DNA of 42,049 nt from UBA4644 sp900555855 (lineage in GTDB: Bacteria; Bacillota; Clostridia; Oscillospirales; Butyricicoccaceae): the NCBI GenBank assembly GCA_052289195.1, contig DAWAJD010000020.1, positions 1-42,049 of the forward strand, written 5' to 3'. Every line of letters starts with the position of its first letter. Position 1 is the stretch's first letter. Of the stretch, positions 1-7,345 are shown piece by piece. Both the position numbers and the translations under genes were made by a program. The notes beneath the pieces were generated by a model. That model was not told where the DNA came from. It worked only from the letters and a program-made list of their open reading frames with translations, and did not search any database.

Positions 1-351
1 GACGAGCCGGTCTATACCGAGGCCGACGGAGAGCCGGATCTGGTGATCTATCAGAGCATCGCCCCGGGCACCCAGGTGGAAAAGGGGACCCGCGTCAGCT
101 TCCAGCTGAGCAAGGAGCGGGAGCTGCCGCCGGAGCCGGTGATCGTGGACTATGTATATACGGTGACGCTGAACCAGTCGGCCAACCCCATTGATGTGGA
201 GATCTATCAGGACGGCGGCCGGGTCTATAGCGGGACCCATGTCTCCGAGGAGATCACGGCCACGGTGATCCTCACCGGCGAGGAGGGCGAGCACCAGATC
301 CAGGTGTATCAGGACGGCATCCTGCAGACGCAGGAATATGTGACCTTCTGA
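1..351 (+). CDS. C-terminal end of a PASTA-domain Ser/Thr protein kinase (partial)
   Basis: The reading frame is open from the first base of the window, so the 5' part of the gene lies outside it. The visible 116 residues begin in the last part of a PASTA repeat, with the typical 'APGTQVEKGT' turn followed by a 'VSFQLSK' strand. A beta-rich tail with no further PASTA repeat follows (roughly residues 39-116). PASTA repeats of PrkC/Stk1-type kinases lie outside the cell and sense muropeptides or lipid II. The kinase identity is inferred from the PASTA remnant plus the rsgA gene that follows, the usual order in Firmicutes; the kinase domain itself is not in view. Its stop codon overlaps the rsgA start by one base (TGATG), indicating translational coupling. 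Confidence 0.8.
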   Translation, partial: DEPVYTEADGEPDLVIYQSIAPGTQVEKGTRVSFQLSKERELPPEPVIVDYVYTVTLNQSANPIDVEIYQDGGRVYSGTHVSEEITATVILTGEEGEHQIQVYQDGILQTQEYVTF

Positions 352-1226
352 TGGAAGCGCTGGAGAAGGGCGTCGTATTAAAGGGCGTGGGCGGAAATTA
401 TGATGTTGCCTGTGGGACGGAGACCGTCCGCTGCCGGGCCGGCGGAAAAGTGCGTCAGGAGGGCGTTTTGGCCTGCGGCGACCGGGTGACCCTCCGGCGC
501 AGCGCCTCCGGCGGCTATATCACCGGGAGGGAGCCCCGGCGCAACAGCCTGATTCGCCCGGCCATCGCTAATATCGACCAGCTGGTGATCCTCTGCTCCC
601 AGGCGCCGCCGGTGACGGATCCCTATCTGGTGGACAAGGTCACGGTGGTGGCGCTGTATCAGGGGATCCAGCCGGTGATCCTCTTGAGCAAGGCCGATCT
701 GGACCCCAGCCCAGCGCTGGAGGAGGCCTATCGGCGGGCGGGCTTTCCGGTATTGCGGGCCAGCGCCGTTACGGGGGAGGGCATCGAAGCCCTGAAGGCC
801 CGGCTGGCGGGGAAAATCTCCGCCTTTACCGGAAATTCCGCCATCGGGAAATCCAGCCTGCTCAACCGGGTGGACGGCCGCTTTTCCCTGCAGGTGGGGG
901 AGATGAGCCAGAAGATCCAGCGGGGCCGCCACACCACCCGCCATGTGGAGCTGCTGCGGCTGGAAAACGGCGGCTTTGTGGCGGATACGCCGGGCTTTTC
1001 CACCTTCGACGCGGTGCGCATGGAAAAGCTCACCCGGGAGAGCCTGCAGCATTATTTTCCGGAGATCGGCCGGTGCTTCGGCCGGTGCCGCTTTTCCGAC
1101 TGCCACCATATCCACGAGCCGGGCTGCGCCGTGCGGCAGGCCGTGGAGCAGGGGGAGATCGCCCCAAGCCGCTACCGCAGCTATCAGTTGCTCTTTGCAG
1201 AGGTTGCCGGGCAGAAGCTCTGGTAA
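351..1226 (+). CDS. rsgA: Ribosome small subunit-dependent GTPase A (RsgA/YloQ)
   Basis: RsgA is a circularly permuted GTPase that helps late maturation of the 30S ribosomal subunit. An N-terminal OB-fold occupies about residues 1-65. The GTPase motifs come in permuted order: G4 'SKAD' at 113-116, G5 near 137-141, G1 'GNSAIGKSS' at 161-169, G2 'GRHTT' at 192-196 and G3 'DTPGF' at 212-216. The C-terminal zinc site is C246-x4-C251-x-H253-x5-C259. The length of 291 residues is normal for the family. The start ATG overlaps the stop of the PASTA kinase, the conserved prkC-rsgA coupling, and a strong terminator follows 20 bases after the stop. The usual third gene of this cluster in Firmicutes (rpe) is absent here. 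Confidence 0.97.
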   Translation: MEALEKGVVLKGVGGNYDVACGTETVRCRAGGKVRQEGVLACGDRVTLRRSASGGYITGREPRRNSLIRPAIANIDQLVILCSQAPPVTDPYLVDKVTVVALYQGIQPVILLSKADLDPSPALEEAYRRAGFPVLRASAVTGEGIEALKARLAGKISAFTGNSAIGKSSLLNRVDGRFSLQVGEMSQKIQRGRHTTRHVELLRLENGGFVADTPGFSTFDAVRMEKLTRESLQHYFPEIGRCFGRCRFSDCHHIHEPGCAVRQAVEQGEIAPSRYRSYQLLFAEVAGQKLW

Positions 1227-1245
1227 AACCGGTTTGACTTGCCTG

Positions 1246-1271
1246 AAAGGCCGCCTGCGGGCGGCCTTTTT
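1246..1271 (+). terminator. Rho-independent terminator after rsgA
   Basis: A GC-rich stem 'aaaggccgcc' / 'ggcggccttt' with a TGCG loop runs into a T tract. A 23-base core of this hairpin recurs exactly after the LRR gene at 3658-3680. Confidence 0.92.
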
Positions 1272-1316
1272 GCTGCGTTTTTTGAAATTTTCCCCAAACA
1301 CTATGCAGCCAGTTAA

Positions 1317-1345
1317 TTGTTTTCGCCCCAAATGCTGCCTATAAT
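1317..1345 (+). promoter_or_regulatory. Sigma-A type promoter of the LRR-protein gene
   Basis: TTGTTT (1317-1322), a 17-bp spacer and a perfect TATAAT (1340-1345). The expected start of transcription is about 1352, giving a leader of about 35 bases. The ribosome-binding site 'aaaggag' lies near 1371-1377. Confidence 0.8.
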
Positions 1346-1386
1346 CGAATTATCTGGGAAAATATCGATCAAAGGAGCGAATCATC

Positions 1387-3645
1387 ATGAAAAAAGCCCT
1401 TGCGCTGCTGGCCCTGCTGGCGGCGGTCTGCGGTCTTTTGACCTTCTCTGCCGCGGCAGAGAGCGCCGTGGTGGAATCCGGCGCCTGCGGCGAAAACCTC
1501 ACCTGGACGCTGGACGCAGCCGGCACGCTGACCGTCTCCGGAACCGGCGCGATGGAGGATTTTGGCTATAAAGGTGCGCCCTGGTACCAAAGCTGCGACA
1601 GCATCAAAGCCGTGGTGATCGAAAGCGGCGTCACCACGATCGGTGAGCGCGCGTTCAACGATTGCGGCAGCCTGACCGGTATCACGATCCCGGAGGGCGT
1701 GACTACCATCGGCAAGTACGCGTTCCAGGGCTGTGAAAGCCTGACTGATGTTTCCATCACCGATCTGGAGGCCTGGTGCCGGATCGATTTTGCAAATTAC
1801 AGCGCGACTCCCATGTGGTATGCAAAAAATATCTGGCTGGACGGCCAGAAAATCGTCTCCGTTACCATGCCCGAGGGCGTTACAGAAGTGAAGGCTTACA
1901 CCTTTTATGGCTTCAAGGATCTGATCCAGGTCATCATCCCGGAGAGCGTGACCACCATCGGTGATCGTGCGTTCTCCGACTGCAGCAGCCTGACCGGCAT
2001 CACCATCCCGGAGGGCGTCACTGCCATCGGTGAGTACGCGTTCTACGGCTGCGACAGCCTGACCGATGTTTTTATCACCGATCTGGAGGCCTGGTGCCGG
2101 ATCGATTTTGCAAATGACAGCGCGACTCCCATGCAATATGCAAAAAATATCTGGCTGGACGGCCAGAAACTCGTCTCCGTCGTCGTTCCCGAGGGCGTTA
2201 CAGAAGTGAAGGCTTACACCTTTTACGGCTTTAAGGATCTGATCCAGGTCACGATCCCGAAGAGCGTCACCACCATTGGTGACTACGCGTTCGACAGCTG
2301 TAGCAGCCTGACCGGTATCACGATCCCGGAGGGCGTCACAACCATCGGTGACTGGGCGTTCTACGGCTGCAGCAGTCTGATCAGTATCACAATTCCGGAG
2401 GGCGTCACCACCATCGGTGACTCCATGTTCTCCTGGTGTAGCAGCCTGACCAGTATCACAATTCCGGAGGGCGTCACCACCATCGGTGACTCCGCGTTCT
2501 CCTGGTGTAGCAGCCTGACCAGTATCACCATCCCGGAGAGCGTTACTGCCATCGGTGACAGTGCGTTTGCCTGGTGTAGAAGCCTGACCGGCATCACCAT
2601 CCCGGAGGGCGTCACATCCATCGGCGAGGAAGCATTCTCCGGCTGCAGCAGGCTGACCAGTATCACCATCCCGGAGGGCGTCACTGCCATCGGTTACTCC
2701 GCGTTCTCCGGCTGCCGCAGGCTGACTGATGTTTCTATCACCGATCTGGTAGCCTGGTGCAATATTGCTTTTGGCGATGAAGAAGCCAATCCGCTGTATG
2801 AAGCCGAGAACCTCTATCTGAATGGCGAACTGGTGGAGACGCTGGAGATCCCGGAGGGCGTAGCGGTGATCCGCCAGGGGCTGTTCCGCAACGCTGCCTG
2901 CATCCGGCGCGTGGCGCTGCCGAAGGGGTTAAAGGGCGTGGCGGCCAACGCATTCTATGGCTGCAGGAAGATCCAGGAGGTCTTTTACGCCGGCAGCGAA
3001 GCGGAATGGAAGGCTTTGCCCATCGCCGCGGGCAACGACCCGCTGAAGAACGCCACGATCTATTATAACTCCACGCTGGACGACTATTATTGCCGCATCA
3101 CCGTGGAGGTCAGCGAGGGCGGACGGGTCGCCGTGAGCGCCAATACAGTGAAGGCGGGGGACACCGTCACCGTCACGGCCACGCCCTACCGGGGCTATGC
3201 GCTGAGCGCCATCTATGTGGACGGGGCGGAAATTTCGGGCGATACCTTCACCGTCACGGGCAACCACAGGGTCTCCGCCGTCTTTACCCGGCTTCCCGCC
3301 GTGGGCGGAAACGAGGATTTCCGTCTGGAGGGCATCACCGTTTTGGATGGGGCGGGCAATCCGCTGCAGGAGCTTCCGGCGGAGCGGCTGCTGGTAACGG
3401 TGACCGTCCGCCATCTGAAGGAAAGCGGCAGTGGCGCCGTCATGCTGGCACAGTATGACGAAAGGGGCCGCTATCAGGGCCTGCTCTGGCTGACGCTGGA
3501 GGAGATGCCCCAGGATATGACGCTGAAGGTGACCCTCCCCGTGGACAACACCGGGGGAAGCATCGCCCAGCTGAAGGTTTTTCTGGTGGAATCGCTGCTT
3601 TCTCCCGCGCCCGTGGGCGAGGCGATCTCCTTCGGTACGATCTGA
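1387..3645 (+). CDS. Secreted BspA-like leucine-rich-repeat protein (LRR_5 type)
   Basis: A signal peptide covers residues 1-24 (KK, hydrophobic core, 'SAAA' cleavage region), so the protein is exported. Most of the rest is LRR_5 repeats of the Treponema/BspA type, with the recurring motif 'LTSITIPEGVTTIG'. Two 106-residue composite units (residues 86-191 and 192-297) each include a 'DLEAWCRIDFAN' insert. Seven units of exactly 23 residues follow from residue 298, and a diverged third copy of the insert lies near 447-485. An InlB-like beta repeat ('GGRVAVSANTVKAGDTV') lies at about 570-635, and a C-terminal beta domain of about 110 residues ends the protein. I see no LPXTG motif, SLH domain or C-terminal membrane helix, so how it is held at the surface, if at all, is unclear. 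BspA-like proteins are linked to adhesion in other species; that role is only an inference here. The gene is monocistronic. Confidence 0.9.
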   Translation: MKKALALLALLAAVCGLLTFSAAAESAVVESGACGENLTWTLDAAGTLTVSGTGAMEDFGYKGAPWYQSCDSIKAVVIESGVTTIGERAFNDCGSLTGITIPEGVTTIGKYAFQGCESLTDVSITDLEAWCRIDFANYSATPMWYAKNIWLDGQKIVSVTMPEGVTEVKAYTFYGFKDLIQVIIPESVTTIGDRAFSDCSSLTGITIPEGVTAIGEYAFYGCDSLTDVFITDLEAWCRIDFANDSATPMQYAKNIWLDGQKLVSVVVPEGVTEVKAYTFYGFKDLIQVTIPKSVTTIGDYAFDSCSSLTGITIPEGVTTIGDWAFYGCSSLISITIPEGVTTIGDSMFSWCSSLTSITIPEGVTTIGDSAFSWCSSLTSITIPESVTAIGDSAFAWCRSLTGITIPEGVTSIGEEAFSGCSRLTSITIPEGVTAIGYSAFSGCRRLTDVSITDLVAWCNIAFGDEEANPLYEAENLYLNGELVETLEIPEGVAVIRQGLFRNAACIRRVALPKGLKGVAANAFYGCRKIQEVFYAGSEAEWKALPIAAGNDPLKNATIYYNSTLDDYYCRITVEVSEGGRVAVSANTVKAGDTVTVTATPYRGYALSAIYVDGAEISGDTFTVTGNHRVSAVFTRLPAVGGNEDFRLEGITVLDGAGNPLQELPAERLLVTVTVRHLKESGSGAVMLAQYDERGRYQGLLWLTLEEMPQDMTLKVTLPVDNTGGSIAQLKVFLVESLLSPAPVGEAISFGTI
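1642..2277 (+). repeat. Two tandem 318-bp coding repeats inside the LRR gene
   Basis: Units 1642-1959 and 1960-2277 encode matching 106-residue blocks. Long stretches are nearly identical at the DNA level, for example around 1761-1860 and 2079-2178. The preserved reading frame and few differences point to a duplication that is recent on the scale of the gene. Confidence 0.85.
2278..2760 (+). repeat. Seven tandem 69-bp LRR_5 coding repeats
   Basis: Repeat units begin at residues 298, 321, 344, 367, 390, 413 and 436, an exact 23-residue (69-bp) period. The units around 2416-2530 are almost identical in DNA, which makes copy-number change by slippage or recombination plausible. The last unit decays into the following 'DLVAWCNIAF' insert. 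Confidence 0.85.
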
Positions 3646-3657
3646 AAACGATAACTC

Positions 3658-3681
3658 AGGCCGCCTGCGGGCGGCCTTTTC
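3658..3681 (+). terminator. Rho-independent terminator after the LRR gene
   Basis: Stem 'aggccgcc' / 'ggcggcct' with a TGCG loop, then TTTT. The 23-base core is the same as in the terminator at 1246-1271 on the other side of the gene. Confidence 0.88.
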
Positions 3682-3686
3682 CGGTT

Positions 3687-3715
3687 TCATATTTTCCTGC
3701 TCCGGCGCATAGGAT
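3687..3715 (+). promoter_or_regulatory. Probable sigma-E (mother-cell) promoter of sipL
   Basis: TCATATT at 3687-3693, a 14-bp spacer, then CATAGGAT at 3708-3715. This fits the Bacillus/Clostridium sigma-E pattern (ATATT-like -35, 14-15 bp spacer, CATAnnnT -10). The spoVB-like gene carries the same -35 and spacer. Sigma-E control of sipL is known in Clostridioides difficile, which agrees with the prediction. Confidence 0.72.
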
Positions 3716-3754
3716 GGAGCAAGAAACCACTGTGGAAAAGGAGAAGGAACAAGC

Positions 3755-5236
3755 ATGGAACTGGTAAAAAACAGCTATGACCGGTATGTTCTGCTGACCC
3801 AGACGGAGCAGATCCGGGAGGAGAGCGCGGAGGTCATCGTGCCGGATACGCTGGCGGATGTTTATGGCGTCCTTACGGCAAACGCCGTCTGCCAGATCAA
3901 GCAGCGCAGCCTGAAAAAGGACGCGCTTTTGCTGGAGGGCGTTGTGGAAATGGAGGCCGTCTGCCTGACAGAGGAGGAAAGCTGCCAGTTCGTCCGGGGC
4001 AGCATCCCCTTTTCGCAGGAATATGCCCTGCCCGGCTGCCGGCCGGAGGATGTGGCGGAGGTCCATCTGGAGCCGGTGCGGGCGGAAGCGCTTTTGCGCA
4101 ATCCCCGCAAGCTGCAGCTGCAGACCCAGCTTTCCCTGCAGGCCAGAGTGTATCAGCGGCAGCAGCTGACCCTTTCCGAAGGGCTGCGGGGCGCGCCGGA
4201 GGAGGGCGTTCAGACGCTGACGGAGCAGGTGGAGCTGGAGGTCCTGCGGGCGGTGGCGGAGAAAAAGGTCACGGCGGCGGACGAGATCCGCCTGAACGCC
4301 AGCGGAAGGCTCTTGCAGTATGAGGTGGAATGGCGGCAGGAGGAGCAGCGGATCCTTACGGGCAAGCTGATGCTCCGGGGAAATGTGTGCCTGCGGGCCG
4401 TTTTGCTGGATGGGCAGGAGACCCGGGTCCAGGAGGCGCTGATCCCCTATTCCCAGGTGATGGAATGTGAGAGCGTGGAGAGCGGCGACGCGGTGACGGT
4501 GGAATATCAGACCATGCAGAGCCAGGTCAGCCTTTTGGAGGGGGAGCAGCCGACGCTTTCCTGCAGCATCACCGGCTGCGCCTGGGCCAAGGCGGTGCGG
4601 CGGCAGCGGTTTTCCGTCCTGCAGGACGCCTACAGCACCAGCTACGAATCGGAATGTACCATGGAGGTGCTGAACTGCCCTGCGCCACAGCAGGTGGAGA
4701 CGGCCATCCCCGTGAGTCAGGTCTTTGCCGCGGAGGAGCCGGCGGGACGCATCGTCAACTGCCGCTGGTGCGCCCGGGGCGGCGCAGAGGAGGGGCGGAT
4801 GCTGGGGCAGTATACCTTCCGGGTGCTCTATTGCTGCCCCCGGGGCCGGCTGCACTGCGCGGAGCATACGGTTACCGTGACGGCGGAGGAGCCGGTCTGT
4901 CTGGAGCAGTTTTCCGTGCGGGCCTGTCTGCGGGAGCTGATCTGTCAGGCGGAGAGCGACGGGCGGATCTCCATCCGGTTCCGGGCCGTTTTGCAGGGGC
5001 GGGGGCAGGTCTGCAGCAGCTGCCGCCAGGTGAGCGCCTGCACGCTGGAGAAGGAAAAGCCCCGGGCCCTTCCCCCGGCGGGGACGCTGGTGCTCCGCTG
5101 CGCCGAGCCAAAGGAGACCGTCTGGAGTATCGCCCGGCAATACGGCGCCCGCCGGGAGGAGATCCTCTCCGCCAACCGTCTGGAGGAGGGGAGCCTGAAG
5201 CCGGGCCAGCTGATCCTGATTCCCTTTAGTCGATAA
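3755..5236 (+). CDS. sipL: SipL-like spore coat morphogenetic protein (SPOCS/DUF3794 plus LysM)
   Basis: The 493 residues consist of beta-rich SPOCS/DUF3794 modules (roughly residues 1-430) followed by a C-terminal LysM domain at about 445-491 ('ETVWSIARQYGARREEIL...NRL...LKPGQLILIP'). This arrangement and length match C. difficile SipL, the functional counterpart of B. subtilis SpoVID. SipL binds the ATPase SpoIVA and ties the coat to the forespore surface in the mother cell. No signal peptide is present, in agreement with a cytoplasmic mother-cell protein. The ribosome-binding site is 'aaaggagaagga' about 7 bases before the ATG. The gene is monocistronic, with a sigma-E-like promoter and its own terminator. 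Other DUF3794/LysM proteins exist, so the exact orthology is inferred. Confidence 0.82.
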   Translation: MELVKNSYDRYVLLTQTEQIREESAEVIVPDTLADVYGVLTANAVCQIKQRSLKKDALLLEGVVEMEAVCLTEEESCQFVRGSIPFSQEYALPGCRPEDVAEVHLEPVRAEALLRNPRKLQLQTQLSLQARVYQRQQLTLSEGLRGAPEEGVQTLTEQVELEVLRAVAEKKVTAADEIRLNASGRLLQYEVEWRQEEQRILTGKLMLRGNVCLRAVLLDGQETRVQEALIPYSQVMECESVESGDAVTVEYQTMQSQVSLLEGEQPTLSCSITGCAWAKAVRRQRFSVLQDAYSTSYESECTMEVLNCPAPQQVETAIPVSQVFAAEEPAGRIVNCRWCARGGAEEGRMLGQYTFRVLYCCPRGRLHCAEHTVTVTAEEPVCLEQFSVRACLRELICQAESDGRISIRFRAVLQGRGQVCSSCRQVSACTLEKEKPRALPPAGTLVLRCAEPKETVWSIARQYGARREEILSANRLEEGSLKPGQLILIPFSR

Positions 5237-5265
5237 TCGGAAGAGAAGGCAGTCTCCTCTGATTC

Positions 5266-5289
5266 GGGCCGCGTTTGCGGCCCTTTTTT
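5266..5289 (+). terminator. Rho-independent terminator after sipL
   Basis: Perfect 7-bp stem 'gggccgc' / 'gcggccc' with a GTTT loop, followed by six T residues. The next promoter begins only two bases downstream. Confidence 0.93.
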
Positions 5290-5290
5290 C

Positions 5291-5319
5291 TTGACTTTTA
5301 CGCGGCCCGGCGGCATAAT
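5291..5319 (+). promoter_or_regulatory. Sigma-A type promoter of the HAD phosphatase gene
   Basis: TTGACT (5291-5296), a 17-bp spacer and CATAAT (5314-5319). It sits directly after the sipL terminator, so the vegetative gene is insulated from the sporulation gene. Confidence 0.78.
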
Positions 5320-5347
5320 AGAAAAAGATCATTGGAGGGGATGCACC

Positions 5348-6157
5348 ATGGGGCGGATGGCGGATAAGCGTCTGTTTTTGCTGGATATGGATGGGACGAT
5401 TTATCTGGACGACCGGCTTTTTGATGGGACGCTGGACTTTTTGGCCCATGTCCGCGCCATCGGCGGCAGGGCCCTTTACCTGACAAACAATTCCTCCCGG
5501 GGCGTTTCCGCCTATGTGGAAAAGCTTGCCCGGCTGGGCATCGGGGCGGAGCGGGAGGATTTTCTCACCTCCGTCCATGTGACGGCCCGCTATCTGCAGA
5601 AAAAGCAGTATCGCAGGATCTATGCCTTCGGCACGGCGTCCTTCCGGCAGCAGCTGGCGGAGGCCGGCCTTCCGGTGACGGACCGGCTGGAGGAGGGGAT
5701 CGACTGTCTCTGCTGCGGCTTTGATACGGAGCTGACCTTTCAAAAGCTGGAGGACGCCTGCATCCTGCTGAATCGGGGCGTGGACTTCGCAGCCACCAAT
5801 CCCGACTGGGTCTGCCCTACATGGTACGGCTCCGTTCCGGACTGCGGAAGCGTCTGCGAGATGCTGTTTCGCGCCACGGGCCGCCGGCCCCATGTTTTGG
5901 GCAAGCCCCAGGCGGACATGCCCCTTCTGGCGCTGGAGCAGACGGGCTTTTTGCCGGAGCAGGCTGTTTTGCTGGGCGACCGGCTCTATACCGATATTCA
6001 GAGCGGCGTCAACGCCGGCATCGACACGGCGCTGATGCTCAGCGGCGAAGCCACCCTGCAGGATGCGGAGCAGAGCCCCGTGAAGCCCACCTGGATCTTC
6101 CGGGACATCCGCGCCTTTCTCACCGCCCTGCAGCAGGAAGCCCAGGCAAAGGGATGA
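5348..6157 (+). CDS. HAD-superfamily IIA phosphatase, NagD-like
   Basis: A 269-residue member of HAD subfamily IIA (NagD/AraL/phosphoglycolate phosphatase-like). Motif I is 'DMDGT' at 13-17 (nucleophile D13, acid/base D15). Motif II is the Thr in 'LTNNSS', the motif III Lys is in 'GKPQAD', and motif IV is 'GDRLYTD'. Such enzymes remove phosphate from small sugar or nucleotide phosphates; the substrate cannot be read from sequence. The start at 5348 is chosen because 'ggagggga' lies just upstream and the protein then begins a few residues before motif I. A longer open frame exists but would start inside the promoter. A paralogue lies at 40016-40807. Confidence 0.9.
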   Translation: MGRMADKRLFLLDMDGTIYLDDRLFDGTLDFLAHVRAIGGRALYLTNNSSRGVSAYVEKLARLGIGAEREDFLTSVHVTARYLQKKQYRRIYAFGTASFRQQLAEAGLPVTDRLEEGIDCLCCGFDTELTFQKLEDACILLNRGVDFAATNPDWVCPTWYGSVPDCGSVCEMLFRATGRRPHVLGKPQADMPLLALEQTGFLPEQAVLLGDRLYTDIQSGVNAGIDTALMLSGEATLQDAEQSPVKPTWIFRDIRAFLTALQQEAQAKG

Positions 6158-6195
6158 CCGTTTTATAATCTATATAAAATAAAGGAGCTTTTATC

Positions 6196-7239
6196 ATGGG
6201 TCTGAATCAGGAATCCGGCATCCGGATCGGCAAGGGCAAGCCCGGTCCCCGCAATCTGATCACCGATGTGCCTGGCGTCAGGGTGGGTCATGTGACCCTG
6301 CGGGACGGCAAGGACATCAACACCGGCGTCACCGCCATCCTGCCCCACGGGGGCAATCTGTTTCGGGACAAGGTGATGGCGGCTTCGGCCGTGATCAACG
6401 GCTTTGGCAAGACCATGGGTCTGGTGCAGGTGGAGGAGCTTGGCACCATCGAGACGCCTATCATTATGACCAACACCCTGAGCATCGGCACGGCGGCCAC
6501 CGCCCTGATCCGCTATATGCTGGCCCAGAACCCGGAGATCGGCCTGTCCACCGGCACGGTGAATCCCCTGGTCTGCGAATGCAACGACGGGCGGCTCAAC
6601 GATATTCGCGGCCTGCATGTGCAGGAGGAGCATATTTTTCAGGCGCTGGAAAACGCTTCCGAAACCTTTGAGGAGGGGGCCGTGGGCTCCGGGACGGGGA
6701 TGTGCTGTCTGGGCCTGAAGGGCGGCATCGGCTCTGCCTCCCGGGTGGTGGCGCTGAACGGGAAGGACTATACCGTCGGCGCGCTGGTCATGAGCAATTT
6801 CGGCTCCGCCGGCAACCTGACCGTAGACGGCCGGCACCTTGGCCGGGACATCAAGGCCATGCTGGATGGCAAAAAGAAGGATCAGGGCTCCATCATCATG
6901 CTGCTGGCCACGGACATCCCCCTGAGCGAGCGGCAGCTGAAGCGAATCTGCCGTCGGGCGGGCGTGGGTCTGGCCCGGACAGGCTCCTTTTACGGCAACG
7001 GCAGCGGCGATATCGCCATCGCCTTCACCACGGCGAACCGGGTCCCCCATTTTGGGAAGGGGGCCTTTGTCTCCATGCAGATGATGGACGACGACAAGAT
7101 CGATCCCGTCCTGGAGATGAGCGCGGAGGCCGTGGAGGAGGCCATCATCAGCTCCCTCTGGCACGCAGAGACCCTCACCGGCCGGGCGGGCCGCGTTCAG
7201 CACGGTCTGCAGGAATGCCTTGCGGCCCTGCAGAAATAA
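6196..7239 (+). CDS. P1 family peptidase (S58, DmpA/BapA-like aminopeptidase)
   Basis: The 347-residue protein has the features of the P1/S58 family of self-cleaving N-terminal-nucleophile hydrolases: an opening 'ITDVPGVRVGHVTL', 'GVTAILPHGGN', 'GSGTGM', 'KGGIGSASR' and 'MSNFGSAGNLTVDG'. In characterised members the precursor is cut into two chains and the new N-terminal Ser or Thr is the nucleophile. The 'GGIGSAS' segment is where I expect that site, from memory of the family and not from an alignment. Known members release N-terminal D- or beta-amino acids; the substrate here is unknown. The ribosome-binding site is 'aaaggagc'. The gene follows the HAD gene after 38 bases that include a TATAAT but no good -35, so read-through from the HAD promoter is likely. 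Confidence 0.9.
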   Translation: MGLNQESGIRIGKGKPGPRNLITDVPGVRVGHVTLRDGKDINTGVTAILPHGGNLFRDKVMAASAVINGFGKTMGLVQVEELGTIETPIIMTNTLSIGTAATALIRYMLAQNPEIGLSTGTVNPLVCECNDGRLNDIRGLHVQEEHIFQALENASETFEEGAVGSGTGMCCLGLKGGIGSASRVVALNGKDYTVGALVMSNFGSAGNLTVDGRHLGRDIKAMLDGKKKDQGSIIMLLATDIPLSERQLKRICRRAGVGLARTGSFYGNGSGDIAIAFTTANRVPHFGKGAFVSMQMMDDDKIDPVLEMSAEAVEEAIISSLWHAETLTGRAGRVQHGLQECLAALQK

Positions 7240-7299
7240 GGGAAAAATCAGGAAAAAACGAGAAAAAACAGGAAAAAACAGGAAAAAACGGAAAAAACC

Positions 7300-7338
7300 G
7301 CTCCTTCGCGCCGCGTCTGGCTGCGAAGGAGCTTTTTT
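7300..7338. terminator. Bidirectional terminator between convergent P1 peptidase and spoVB-like genes
   Basis: A 10-bp perfect stem 'gctccttcgc' / 'gcgaaggagc' is followed by seven T residues on the plus side and preceded by A tracts that serve as T tracts on the minus side. Upstream, 7240-7299 is an imperfect 'aggaaaaaac' repeat, which gives several consecutive U tracts to a minus-strand transcript. Confidence 0.92.
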
Positions 7339-7345
7339 TGCCGGG

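Noticed and set aside
1642..2760. CRISPR-like or mobile repeat array.
   Set aside because: The repeats are in-frame, contiguous LRR codons without spacers, and no cas, transposase or terminal inverted repeats are present anywhere in the window.
3656..5893. A 745-codon minus-strand frame opposite sipL and the HAD gene.
   Set aside because: It crosses two promoters and two terminators of plus-strand genes and has a low-complexity, His/Pro/Gln-rich shadow composition.
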